DNA of 50,840 nt. Source: Salipiger aestuarii (GTDB lineage: Bacteria; Pseudomonadota; Alphaproteobacteria; Rhodobacterales; Rhodobacteraceae). This document shows positions 36,888 to 45,465 of the stretch, piece by piece; positions within the stretch are counted from its first letter, which is position 1, and every line of letters begins with the position of its first letter. The notes under the pieces are model-generated. The model worked only from the letters and a program-made list of their open reading frames with translations, was not told where the DNA came from and did no database searches. The position numbers and the translations under genes are program-made. The stretch is from positions 1 to 50,840 of the forward strand of contig NZ_QLMG01000031.1 of assembly GCF_003259905.1 (NCBI RefSeq), given 5' to 3'.

Positions 36888-38387
36888 ATGAGCAAAGCTT
36901 CTGAAACGGATCTGGTGCAATATCCGCATCTGTACATCGGTGGAGAATGGGTGCTGCCCGAGGACGGTGGCGTGATCGCGAGTCTGGATCCTTCCACAGG
37001 AAAGCCCTGGGCCGAAGTCGCCTACGCCGGCAAGCGTGACATCGACCGCGCGGTTTCGGCGGCGCGCACGGCGTTCGACGGTGCATGGGGCCGGTCTACC
37101 GGGCAGGAACGTGCCGCGCTGCTGTACAAGGTGGCGGCGATCTACCGCGAGCGTGCCGAAGAGCTGACCCTGCTTGAATCCCGCGATTCCGGCCGGGCTC
37201 TGCGCGAGACGCGGGGCGACATTGCCGCGCACGCGAACTGGTATCAGTGGTTTGCCTCATTGGCGGACAAGATCTGGGGCCAGACGATCCCGATGGACGA
37301 GTCCGTGCACATCTTTACCTCTCGCCTTCCGGTCGGGGTTGTGGGTGCGATCACGCCGTGGAACGCGCCGTTGCTGACCACCGCCTGGAAACTGGGCCCC
37401 GCGCTCGCCGCGGGATGCACCGTCGTCCTGAAACCCGCCGAGCTGACACCTGTAACGGCGATGGAACTTGCAAAGATCTTCGATGAGGCCGGCTTTCCGC
37501 CGGGCGTTGTCAATGTCGTTCCGGGATACGGCAAGGGCGGTGCGGGCGAGTACCTGGTAGAACACCCGGATGTCGACAAGATCGCCTTTACCGGCGAGGG
37601 CAATACCGCACGCAGCATTCTCAGGACGGGTGCCGCCACGCTGAAACGGTTTTCCTTCGAACTGGGCGGGAAATCGCCCCATATCATCTTTGCAGATGCC
37701 GATCTGGATCAGGCGCTGAACGCCGCGACCGGATCGGCCTGGGCGGTTTGCGGACAAAGCTGCGCGCTTGGCAGCCGTGTCCTGGTCGAACGTCCGGTCT
37801 ATGATCGCGTCGTCGAGGCGTTTGCCGAACGCGCCGGAAAGGTTCGGGTCGGAATGCCGCTTGATGAAGCCACCCATATGGGGCCGCAGGTCGGCCCAGA
37901 GCAGCTCGAAAAGACGCTGCGCTATGTCGAGTCGGGAAAGCAACAGGGCGCAAACCTGGTCACGGGCGGACAGCGGATCGACACGGGTGCAATGGCCGAC
38001 GGTTACTTCGTCCAGCCAACCGTCTTTGCGGGTGTGGACAATTCGATGGCGATTGCACGCGAAGAGATCTTCGGCCCGGTGGCGTCGCTGATACCTTTCG
38101 ATGGTGAAGACGAAGCCGTGCATATCGCCAATGACACCGCATATGGGCTGACCGCGGGGCTGTGGTCGCGCGATGTCGGGCGGGCCCATAGGGTCGCGGC
38201 GCGGATTCGTGCCGGGATCGTCTGGGTGAATACCTACCGCTATATCCGATGGACCACCCCCTACGGTGGATTCAAGGCCAGTGGCTGGGGCCGAGAAAAC
38301 GGGATGGAGGCGCTTGACAGCTACCTCGAAACGCGCACGACCGTGGTCAGCACCACGGGCCAGTTTCCCGATGTTTATGCAACCTGA
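36888..38387 (+). CDS. Aldehyde dehydrogenase, cluster 2
   Basis: This 499-residue NAD(P)-dependent aldehyde dehydrogenase is of the general betaine-/aromatic-aldehyde type. Motifs are PHLYIGGEWVLP at the start, ITPWNAPLLTTAWK, LKPAELTPVTAMELA, the general-base Glu in FELGGKSPHIIFADAD, the catalytic Cys in GQSCALGSRVLVE and EEIFGPVASLIPF. The usual FTGS motif reads FTGEGNTARSI, an uncommon variant that may affect cofactor preference. GGGAGGAGG precedes the ATG. The SDR gene follows 12 bases later, forming an operon that presumably runs alcohol to aldehyde to acid. Confidence 0.93.
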   Translation: MSKASETDLVQYPHLYIGGEWVLPEDGGVIASLDPSTGKPWAEVAYAGKRDIDRAVSAARTAFDGAWGRSTGQERAALLYKVAAIYRERAEELTLLESRDSGRALRETRGDIAAHANWYQWFASLADKIWGQTIPMDESVHIFTSRLPVGVVGAITPWNAPLLTTAWKLGPALAAGCTVVLKPAELTPVTAMELAKIFDEAGFPPGVVNVVPGYGKGGAGEYLVEHPDVDKIAFTGEGNTARSILRTGAATLKRFSFELGGKSPHIIFADADLDQALNAATGSAWAVCGQSCALGSRVLVERPVYDRVVEAFAERAGKVRVGMPLDEATHMGPQVGPEQLEKTLRYVESGKQQGANLVTGGQRIDTGAMADGYFVQPTVFAGVDNSMAIAREEIFGPVASLIPFDGEDEAVHIANDTAYGLTAGLWSRDVGRAHRVAARIRAGIVWVNTYRYIRWTTPYGGFKASGWGRENGMEALDSYLETRTTVVSTTGQFPDVYAT

Positions 38388-38399
38388 GGACAGAGAACG

Positions 38400-39170
38400 A
38401 TGAGACTTGAAGGTAAACTGGCAGTTATCACCGCCGCCGCATCCGGAATGGGAAGCGAGGGCGTGAAACTTTTCGCCCGCGAAGGTGCCCGTGTTTGCGC
38501 GATCGACATGAACGGCGAAGCGCTTGCCAGGCTGGCGAAAGATATGGCGGAAAAGGGAACGCCGATCGAAACTGTCACCGCGGATCTGACGGAGCCAGAG
38601 ATGATACGCGGCAGTGTCAACGAGGCCGCCGAAAAGCTTGGCGGAATAGACATAATGTGGGCGCACGCGGGCATTCCCGGCCCCTCCGGGATCGAGGATC
38701 TCGATCTGGACGCGTATCGCAAGGCGATGGCGGTCAATGTCGATTCGGCGGCTTTGGGGGCCGGAGAGGTCATAAAGCACATGCGCAAGCGCGGCGGCGG
38801 ATCGCTGGTCTTTACGGCTTCGGTTTCGGGTCTCGTGGGATCGCGCTTCTCGCCGGTGTATTCCGCCGGGAAATTCGCGGTTGTCGGTCTGGCCAAGTCG
38901 TTGGCGCAAACCTTTGCCCCCGATAATGTACGGGTAAATGTCGTCTGCCCCGGGCTTGCCGACACGCCGATGGGCGTGAAATTCGTGAGCCGCAAGGAGG
39001 ACCCCGACGAGGCAAAGGCCAATACCGAGATGATGGTTTCGGCGGTGCCGCTGGCACGTCTGGTCCGGCCCGAAGAGATCGCCCATGCAGCGCTATGGCT
39101 GGCGTCTGATGACGCGTCATTTGTGACCGGCGTGGAATTGCCGGTAGACGGCGGCTTTACCTGCCGTTGA
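38400..39170 (+). CDS. SDR-family NAD(P)-dependent oxidoreductase
   Basis: This 256-residue classical short-chain dehydrogenase has the cofactor motif TAAASGMGSEGVKLF (TxxxSGxG), an Asp at the end of beta-2 (CAIDMNG) that favours NAD, and WAHAG in place of NNAG. The catalytic Ser is in FTASVSG, Tyr and Lys in YSAGK, and the C-terminus ends VTGVELPVDGGFTCR. It oxidises or reduces a hydroxy/keto intermediate, possibly 3-hydroxyacyl-CoA. It is cotranscribed with the ALDH gene and followed by a hairpin terminator. Confidence 0.94.
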   Translation: MRLEGKLAVITAAASGMGSEGVKLFAREGARVCAIDMNGEALARLAKDMAEKGTPIETVTADLTEPEMIRGSVNEAAEKLGGIDIMWAHAGIPGPSGIEDLDLDAYRKAMAVNVDSAALGAGEVIKHMRKRGGGSLVFTASVSGLVGSRFSPVYSAGKFAVVGLAKSLAQTFAPDNVRVNVVCPGLADTPMGVKFVSRKEDPDEAKANTEMMVSAVPLARLVRPEEIAHAALWLASDDASFVTGVELPVDGGFTCR

Positions 39171-39176
39171 CACATC

Positions 39177-39204
39177 AGCGGGCCGCGACGTTGAGCGGCC
39201 CGCT
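39177..39204 (+). terminator. Intrinsic terminator after the SDR gene
   Basis: A 10-bp stem (AGCGGGCCGC / GCGGCCCGCT) with an 8-base loop is followed by GTTCTT. It begins 7 bases after the SDR stop. Confidence 0.8.
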
Positions 39205-39220
39205 GTTCTTGACCGACCCG

Positions 39221-39385
39221 TCAGGCGGGTTTGGTGGTTTCGCCGGAAAAGACGCCCGCCGAGACAATATGAAACCCTTCGTCTTGTTCGGTCGCGTTCA
39301 GCGTCATGAGGCAGAGGGAAATGTTGCCGTGCTCGGTCACGGTTTGGCTGGCGCATGTTCGAGGACAGTACCGGCTGTGGCGCCC
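39221..39385 (-). pseudogene. Unassigned C-terminal gene remnant downstream of the CaiB-type gene
   Basis: A 54-codon minus-strand frame between two stops has no start codon at its head. It reads TVTEHGNISLCLMTLNATEQ then DEGFHIVSAGVFSG. Codon usage and composition look protein-like, but I cannot name the family. It lies directly after the CaiB-type gene on the same strand, so it may be the tail of a deleted downstream gene. Confidence 0.25.
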
Positions 39386-39418
39386 TCATAACGTAAACCT
39401 GCCGTGTGATTGCCGCTT

Positions 39419-40684
39419 TCAGATGGCGGTCCCTGTGGTCACGTCTTCCCCCTCCGGCCCGGTCGCAGCCGAGTGCTTTGAAGTCGGCGCCATCGACCGG
39501 ACGATCCCCCGCGCGATCAGATCCGAGATCGTGTCTTGCGACAGGCCCATCTCGGTCAGACACTCGATTGTATGCTCCCCCAGGTTTGGCACGGGGCGTG
39601 TGGCGGTGATCGGTGTGCCTGACATCTTGACCGGGTTCGCCATGGTCAGGATCGGGCCTTCGGTCGGGTGCTCGAAGGGGCGGAAAAAATTGACCTGTTC
39701 GAGATGCTTGTCCTTCAGGATGCTCTGGAGGTCGTGCATCCACAGCATGGGGACGTCGATTTCGTTGAACAGGTCCATCCATTCCGCCGAGGTGCGGGTC
39801 AGCATCACATCGGACAGCTCGCCATAGACAACATCGAGATTGGCCATCCGCGACGAAAACGTGGCATAGCGCGGATCAGCGTCCATCAGATCCGCCCGGC
39901 CGGTCGCGGCGAGGAAACGGCGCCAGTGGTCGTCGGTATAGATCAACGTGCAGACATAGCCGTCGGCGGTCTTGTAGGGGCGCCGGTCGGGGGAGAGTTG
40001 CCGGGCGTAGCCGCCCCCGTCCAGCGGCGGATCGTAGGTAAGCCCGCCCAAATGGTCGCCGAGGATAAAGGCCGCCATGGTCTCGAACATCGGCACATCG
40101 ACGCGCTGTCCCTTGCCCGTGCGTCCACACGAAACCAGCGCGGCGAGAATGGCGCTCAGCGTCGTCATGGCGACAATTCGGTCGGCGATCGCTGCGGGGA
40201 CATATCGGGGCTCGTCGCTGCCCGCGAGGGTGAAAAGATAGGGTATGCAAGCCCCGCCCTGGATCAGATCGTCGTATGCGGGGTTGGCGGCATAGGGGCC
40301 GTCTTGTCCGTAGCCATAGCAGCCGGCATAGACGATCCGGGGATTGACCGCGGCGATCTCTTCATAAGAAAGGCCCAGCCGTTCCATTGCCGCGGGGCGT
40401 ATGTTGTAGACCAGCACATCGGCTTCGCGGCACATGTCGAGCAAAAGCTGCCGACCCTCGCCGGTCTTGAGATCAATGGAAATCGACCGTTTGGACCTGT
40501 TTGTGTTCAGGAACAGCGGTCCCATGCCTGGCGAACGCATTGGTCCGATCTCGCGGACCAGATCCCCCATGGGGGCCTCGACCTTCACCACATCGGCCCC
40601 GTAATCCGCAAGGAACTGTGTCGTGTAGGGTCCCATCAGGACAGAAGTCAGGTCTACGATCCGAATTCCAGATAGGGCGCCCAT
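39419..40684 (-). CDS. CaiB/BaiF-type (family III) CoA-transferase, cluster 2
   Basis: This 421-residue family III CoA-transferase has GIRIVDLTSVLMGPYTTQFL, DVVKVEAPMGDLVREIG and NRSKRSISIDLKTGEGRQLL. YNIRPAAMERLGLSYEEI and the expected catalytic Asp in AYDDLIQGGACI follow. Two starts are possible. ATG 40684 (MGALSGIRIV) has AGGA at ideal spacing and fits the family, so I prefer it over ATG 40699. It would activate the cluster-2 acid using CoA from a thioester donor. It stands alone on the minus strand, convergent with the ALDH-SDR operon. Confidence 0.92.
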   Translation of the reverse strand: MGALSGIRIVDLTSVLMGPYTTQFLADYGADVVKVEAPMGDLVREIGPMRSPGMGPLFLNTNRSKRSISIDLKTGEGRQLLLDMCREADVLVYNIRPAAMERLGLSYEEIAAVNPRIVYAGCYGYGQDGPYAANPAYDDLIQGGACIPYLFTLAGSDEPRYVPAAIADRIVAMTTLSAILAALVSCGRTGKGQRVDVPMFETMAAFILGDHLGGLTYDPPLDGGGYARQLSPDRRPYKTADGYVCTLIYTDDHWRRFLAATGRADLMDADPRYATFSSRMANLDVVYGELSDVMLTRTSAEWMDLFNEIDVPMLWMHDLQSILKDKHLEQVNFFRPFEHPTEGPILTMANPVKMSGTPITATRPVPNLGEHTIECLTEMGLSQDTISDLIARGIVRSMAPTSKHSAATGPEGEDVTTGTAI

Positions 40685-40991
40685 AAAAGTTCCTGTCATA
40701 GTTCATGTATGTAGACCGATATAACACAATTATGCATGGATGTGGGTGAAGGCAAGCCAAATGTTTGCCTCGACCCCGCGACGGTTCATGATCCTCACAA
40801 GACAGCATGGGCATATATATGGGCAAGTGTCCGGCGCCGCCCTGACCGACAGGATACTGGGCTGACGGTGCCCATCCCGAGGCGCTTCATGGCGGGCAGG
40901 CCGGGCCACAAGAGGCGGCTCCGGACGAACGATGAGAAGCGGAAGCCCTGCAAGCAGGCTTTGGCACCCGGCGCATCCTCGTCTTTCGCGT
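40685..40991. other. Intergenic region between nosX and the cluster-2 CoA-transferase
   Basis: No gene is supported in these 307 bases. The part next to the CoA-transferase start is AT-rich. It includes the perfect palindrome CATATATATG (40812-40821) within TATATGGGCA (40816-40825), which resembles the motif at 35121 and 36822. No clear nosX terminator is seen. Confidence 0.45.
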
Positions 40992-41894
40992 TCAGGCAAA
41001 GACCTCAAGCCGCGCGCCAGCGACGCCTGACAGAAGGCGCAGCGCCGTGGCTTCGTTCTCGGCCAGGCACAGGGCGGTAGAAAGGGCGTCGGCCAACGCG
41101 GCGCTCTCGGCGCTGACCGAGACCTGCCGTGGCGCAACCGGCGCGGTCTGTACCGGGTGCAGGATATGGCCCTGCGTGCCTTCGGCATCCAGAACCGTCC
41201 CGAGGCTGGCGGACGTCGCCAGGGCGCGATCGTGCAAGATCAGCCGCCTGTTGGTGTTGGCTACCGAGACCGGCCATCCCCCATGTCCTGCCGGGGCGCC
41301 ATGTGCGGCGATCTCTCCGGTGTCGACAAGCACATCCCGCAGCCCCTCGGCCTTCAGCCGCCGGGCAACCCGATCCGCAATATAGCCCTGCGCGATGCCG
41401 TTCAGGGTCAATGCCTGCCCCGCGCCCAGCCGGATTTCTGCCGCGTCAAAGGACACCGCGTCAAAGCCGATCCGCGCGCGCGCCGTTTGCACCGCGTCGG
41501 GGGCCGGGGTGCGCCCCGCCGCATGAGCTTTGGCCAGCACCACCCAGAGCGGCTGCACCGTGGGATCGAACCGCCATTCGGTCGCGCGATGCGCCAGCCG
41601 CGCCTGCGCAAGACAATCGAGCAGCTCGAACGAGGGCGCGGACAGCCTGCCGTCGCGGTTCAGACGGCTGAGTTCGGATTCGCCCCGGTACAGGCTGAAC
41701 ACCCGTTCCAGCCGCTCGATTTCACTCCGCGCGACGGCGATCAGCCGCGCCGAGTCGGGGTGATCCATCAGGATCTGCGTATGGGCGCCAAGCGCCGAGC
41801 CTTCCCAGCGGGCCAGATCGGCGGGCAGGGCTGTCGCCAGCCCCGAGGCCGCGGCGGCGATCAGCAAGCGGCGGCGGGTGATAAAGGCGGTCAT
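40992..41894 (-). CDS. nosX: NosX, ApbE-like FAD:protein FMN transferase
   Basis: NosX is the periplasmic flavin transferase that attaches FMN to NosR and so keeps N2O reduction running. The 300-residue protein starts MTAFITRRRLLIAAAASGLA, a twin-arginine-like signal. It has ApbE blocks: SLYRGESELSRLNRDG, TLNGIAQGYIADRV, VDTGEIAAHG and ALATSASLGTVLDA. GGAG lies 8 bases upstream and the ATG overlaps the nosL stop (ATGA). It is the last gene of the nos operon. Confidence 0.94.
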   Translation of the reverse strand: MTAFITRRRLLIAAAASGLATALPADLARWEGSALGAHTQILMDHPDSARLIAVARSEIERLERVFSLYRGESELSRLNRDGRLSAPSFELLDCLAQARLAHRATEWRFDPTVQPLWVVLAKAHAAGRTPAPDAVQTARARIGFDAVSFDAAEIRLGAGQALTLNGIAQGYIADRVARRLKAEGLRDVLVDTGEIAAHGAPAGHGGWPVSVANTNRRLILHDRALATSASLGTVLDAEGTQGHILHPVQTAPVAPRQVSVSAESAALADALSTALCLAENEATALRLLSGVAGARLEVFA

Positions 41895-42454
41895 GATCCA
41901 TCTCCTGTGCTGGACAGACGCCGCAGACGGTCGGCCATATCCGGATCGGCGTCCGCGCCGGGTGCGGCGGGTGCCGGAGTCACAAGATCTCGGGCACGGA
42001 TGTCGTCGAAGGCGCGCACATGACCGCCATACACCGTGGCAAAAGCCCCGGCGGCTTCGGGCGTGGCAAAGGGCACGAACTCCGGTGCCTGCATCCCGCC
42101 CATGCGGTCGGAGCCGATGACGAAATAGCCGGCCTGCGCGGTGATCCACGCGCCCGGCGTCTCCCATGTCGCGCCGGTCATGTCCTGCACATAGGCTGCG
42201 GTCACCGCGTGGCTTTGTTCCGGCATGTGCAGGTAGGCCAACGCGTCGCGCACCTGGCTGAAGAACAGCGGTGCGGGCATCCCGTCAAGATGGATCTGCG
42301 CCTTGGGGCCGTCATGTTCGATCAGCGCCATCTGGCAGTAAAACCCAGCCGCCTCGGCGGTGATCTCGACCGGCGCCGGAAGGTCCGCGGTCTCTTCCTT
42401 GCAGCCCGCCAGCAGCGCCAGCAGAATGAGCGTGATCGGAATCATGCGTTTCAT
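41891..42454 (-). CDS. nosL: NosL, copper chaperone lipoprotein
   Basis: This 187-residue outer/periplasmic lipoprotein has a signal peptide with lipobox LLAGC (Cys18). NosL delivers Cu(I) for the CuZ centre of NosZ. The conserved block FYCQMALIEHDGPKAQIHLDG has a Cys and Met candidate ligand pair, followed by FSQVRDALAYLHMPEQ and GSDRMGGMQAPEFVPFATP. It overlaps both nosY and nosX by 4 bases. Confidence 0.95.
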   Translation of the reverse strand: MKRMIPITLILLALLAGCKEETADLPAPVEITAEAAGFYCQMALIEHDGPKAQIHLDGMPAPLFFSQVRDALAYLHMPEQSHAVTAAYVQDMTGATWETPGAWITAQAGYFVIGSDRMGGMQAPEFVPFATPEAAGAFATVYGGHVRAFDDIRARDLVTPAPAAPGADADPDMADRLRRLSSTGDGS

Positions 42455-43278
42455 GGTTGCACCCTCGCGAAACTCAGCCGCGCCAGAGCGGCGGCCAGCA
42501 CCGGCCAGAGCAGGAGCGAAGTCAAAGGTTTCCAGATGGCGATGCTGTTTGCCGCCCCCGCGAGGCCCGAAGCCGCGTCCACGGCCTGCGACGCGGCAAG
42601 ATTGAAGAGGCGGAAGGCGTCGGCGGGGTTCAGCACCAGCGCCCAAGGGAAAACCCGCGTCGTGAAGGCCCCGCCATTGTCGGCCATGACAGCGGCCAGC
42701 AAGCCAAGATCATAGAGCACGATCATCACCAGCCACAGCCCGATGACCAGAGCCGCCGCGCCCGACGCGCGCCGCGCCACGCAGGACATGGCATGGCCCA
42801 GCGACAGGAAGGCGGCTCCCAGCAGCGCCGAGGTCCAGGTCAGCCGCCAGAGCGCACCCAGCCCCGCGGCGGCATCCGCGCCGCCCGCGCCAAAGGCCAT
42901 GGCAGCGGCGGCGGCGTAGCCCGCGAGCACCGCAAGGATCACCACGGCCAGTTGCGCCAGAAGCTTGCCCATCAGCAATTCGGACCGCGACAGCGGATAG
43001 GTCAGGTCCAGCTGCAGGGTGCCGCGCTCGGCCTCTCCGGCGACGGCATCGAAAGAGATCAGCAGGGCAATCAGCGGCACGAGGTAGACCGCCAGCGACA
43101 CGAGGCTAGCCACGATCACCGACAGCGGGTCGGCCGCAAGACCCGATGCCCCAGCCCCGGCAGCCGACAGCACCAGCGAAAACAGCACCATCATCGCCGC
43201 ACCCACCGCCACCCAGCGGTTGCGCAGCGCGATGCGGAATTCGATCCCGGCGGTCGAGAGGACACGGCCCGGCATCAC
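42451..43278 (-). CDS. nosY: NosY, ABC transporter permease
   Basis: This 275-residue protein has about six membrane spans, for example ALRNRWVAVGAAMMVLFSLV and VASLVSLAVYLVPLIALLI. The ABC-2 permease hallmark SFDAVAGEAERGTLQLDLTY is present. It forms the NosDFY complex that couples ATP hydrolysis to copper/sulfide maturation of NosZ. It overlaps nosF and nosL by 4 bases each. Confidence 0.95.
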   Translation of the reverse strand: MMPGRVLSTAGIEFRIALRNRWVAVGAAMMVLFSLVLSAAGAGASGLAADPLSVIVASLVSLAVYLVPLIALLISFDAVAGEAERGTLQLDLTYPLSRSELLMGKLLAQLAVVILAVLAGYAAAAAMAFGAGGADAAAGLGALWRLTWTSALLGAAFLSLGHAMSCVARRASGAAALVIGLWLVMIVLYDLGLLAAVMADNGGAFTTRVFPWALVLNPADAFRLFNLAASQAVDAASGLAGAANSIAIWKPLTSLLLWPVLAAALARLSFARVQP

Positions 43279-44177
43279 GCGGCCCTCCCGTTTTCCCGGC
43301 CACTGATCTGTGCATAGAGATCGTCCAGCGTCGGTGACGAAAGATCGAAATCTGCGATCAGGTCGCGCCGCGCGGCAATCCGTTCCAGCACTGTCAGCTT
43401 GTCCTCTTGCGGGCAGGCCAGGATCAGCCGGTCGCCCTCGGCCTGTGCCTCGGGGAAGGCTTGGGCCAACGCGGCCCCCTGACCCGCGCGCGCCGCGAGA
43501 TGCACCGTCAGCGGCAGGGTGGCTGCGCGGCGCAGGTCCGCCAGCGTGCCCTGCGCGACCATCCGGCTCTGTGCCAGCACCACAATGCGGTCGGTGCGCG
43601 CCTCAAGCTCGGACAGCGCGTGCGAGGACAGCAGGATCGCCGCCCCCCGCTCCGCCAGCTCGTCCAGCAGCGCATAGAAATCCCGGCGCGAAATCGGGTC
43701 AAGGCCGGTCGTCGGCTCGTCCAGAACCATCAGCCGGGGCGTGCCGATCAGCGCCTGAGCCAGCCCGACGCGCTGCCGCATCCCCTTGGAATAGCCGCCG
43801 ATGCGCCGCCCGCCAGCATCGCCCAGCCCGACCTTTTCCAGCAGCGCATCCGCCCCGCGCGGGTCCTGCCCGCGCAGACGCAGGTAGTGGCGCAGCATCT
43901 CGCGGCCGGTCAGAGACGGATGAAACGCCGCGTTTTCCGGCAGGTAGGCGGTCAGCGACCGCGCAACCGCGCTGCCCGGCGGGTGGCCCGCGATCTGCAC
44001 CGTGCCCCCGTCGGGCGTCAGCAGACCAAGGATCAGCTTCATCATCGTCGACTTGCCCGCGCCGTTGTGGCCAAGCAGGGCCACACGCTCTCCGGGTGAG
44101 ATGTCCAGCGACACCGCATCCAGCGCGGTCTGCTTGCCAAACCTTTTGGTCAGGTCAGTCAATGCGAGAATCGTCAT
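43275..44177 (-). CDS. nosF: NosF, ABC transporter ATP-binding protein
   Basis: This 300-residue ATPase has Walker A GHNGAGKST, the signature GYSKGMRQRVGLAQAL, Walker B LMVLDEPTTGLDP and the H-loop LLSSHAL. I prefer ATG 44177, which has GGAG six bases upstream, over the GTG one codon earlier. It overlaps the end of nosD by 23 bases. NosF powers NosDFY. Confidence 0.96.
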   Translation of the reverse strand: MTILALTDLTKRFGKQTALDAVSLDISPGERVALLGHNGAGKSTMMKLILGLLTPDGGTVQIAGHPPGSAVARSLTAYLPENAAFHPSLTGREMLRHYLRLRGQDPRGADALLEKVGLGDAGGRRIGGYSKGMRQRVGLAQALIGTPRLMVLDEPTTGLDPISRRDFYALLDELAERGAAILLSSHALSELEARTDRIVVLAQSRMVAQGTLADLRRAATLPLTVHLAARAGQGAALAQAFPEAQAEGDRLILACPQEDKLTVLERIAARRDLIADFDLSSPTLDDLYAQISGRENGRAA

Positions 44178-45465
44178 CACGGACTCCTTGGGCCCAGAGC
44201 GGCACCGCGCCGGCCAGTCGTTCGAAGCGCTCCGGCAGTTCTGGCACCGGCGCGCCGGTCAGCGGATGGCTGTCCACCACGCCCCCCGTCCGCGCGGCCG
44301 GAAACTGCGCCTGGCTCCAGCGCACCAGTTGCACCGCGGGTGCACCCATCAGCAGCTTGGCCGCCGGTTGCGACCACAGGATGTGGTCCATCAGATCGTT
44401 GGGCCGATATGCGCTGTCCGCCCGCCCGTCACCGTCGAGGTCAAAGACCACGTGGTCGGACCAGTAATTGCCGCGCCCTTCAAAGCTCCATTCCACATCG
44501 GTGGTGCCGACGTATTTCACCTGCGTGCGGTTGCCGATAAAGGCGTTGCCCGTAATGGTGTTGCGCTCGGAGCCCGCGGTGAAGTGGACGCCGATCTCGC
44601 ATCCCTGAAAGACGTTGTCGGCCAGCAGGTTGCGGTGGGCGTTATAGACGAAGGTGCATTTCCCGGTCCCCCCGGTCACAAAGTTGCCGAAGATGTCGGA
44701 CTGGTTGGTGTAGTTCAGCATCACGCCGTGGTCGCGGTCGTTGATCGAGACGTTGCCCCTGGCCACGATCCGGTCCGAATACATCAGCGCATAGCCAAGG
44801 TGATTGCCGATCGAGACGTTGTCCGCGATCACGCTGTCGTTCGTGTACATGTAGTGCACGGCAAACCGCAGGTCGCGGAAAAGATTGCCGCGATAGGTGT
44901 TGCGCTTCGAGGTGTTCGAGAAGATGCCGTCGCGGCCATAGCGGATCTCGTTGTCCTCCACCACAGAACCCGGCGCGTTCCAGACATAGACACCGTTGCC
45001 CCGGTCGTTCATCCGGCGCAGGCGCAGACCTTCGATGCGGTTGCCTTTGACCAGCGCATCCCGCGCGCCGTGAATATCGACGCCCACGAGGTTGCCGCGC
45101 ATGTCGTTGTCCAGCACCCGCGCGCCGCGGGCGGTCTTGGTCAGCTTGATCCCGCTGTCGAGCGTTTCCGCAGAGCGCCCGGAGTTGACAACCGTCAGCC
45201 CACGCACGGTCACGTCAGGCGCGGCGACGGTGATGACCGTCCCCCGCCCGCCCGCATCGACCACGGCGCCCGGATCGCCGGTCAGGGTCAGAGAGGAATT
45301 TATGGTCACCGGGCCGGCGTGCCGCCCCGGTGCAAGGATAAGGCTGTCGCCTTGCCCGGCCCGCGCCAGCGCATCCTCCAGCGCGCCGGGCCGGGGCGGC
45401 ACCGCGATACGCTCTGCCCAGGCGGGCAAAGCGATCAGGCACAGAAGGAAGGCGATCCGTCGCAT
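44155..45465 (-). CDS. nosD: NosD, periplasmic right-handed beta-helix copper-delivery protein
   Basis: This 436-residue protein has a signal peptide ([17 protein letters not shown]) followed by CASH/PbH1 beta-helix repeats, for example GLTVVNSGRSAETLDSGIKL, NDMRGNLVGVDIHG and SDRIVARGNVSINDRDHGVM. The last quarter, from about RGNYWSDHVVFDLDGDG, is the NosD-typical C-terminal part. It receives copper from NosL and passes it to NosZ. The ATG shares one base with the nosZ stop (TGATG). Confidence 0.96.
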   Translation of the reverse strand: MRRIAFLLCLIALPAWAERIAVPPRPGALEDALARAGQGDSLILAPGRHAGPVTINSSLTLTGDPGAVVDAGGRGTVITVAAPDVTVRGLTVVNSGRSAETLDSGIKLTKTARGARVLDNDMRGNLVGVDIHGARDALVKGNRIEGLRLRRMNDRGNGVYVWNAPGSVVEDNEIRYGRDGIFSNTSKRNTYRGNLFRDLRFAVHYMYTNDSVIADNVSIGNHLGYALMYSDRIVARGNVSINDRDHGVMLNYTNQSDIFGNFVTGGTGKCTFVYNAHRNLLADNVFQGCEIGVHFTAGSERNTITGNAFIGNRTQVKYVGTTDVEWSFEGRGNYWSDHVVFDLDGDGRADSAYRPNDLMDHILWSQPAAKLLMGAPAVQLVRWSQAQFPAARTGGVVDSHPLTGAPVPELPERFERLAGAVPLWAQGVRDDDSRID

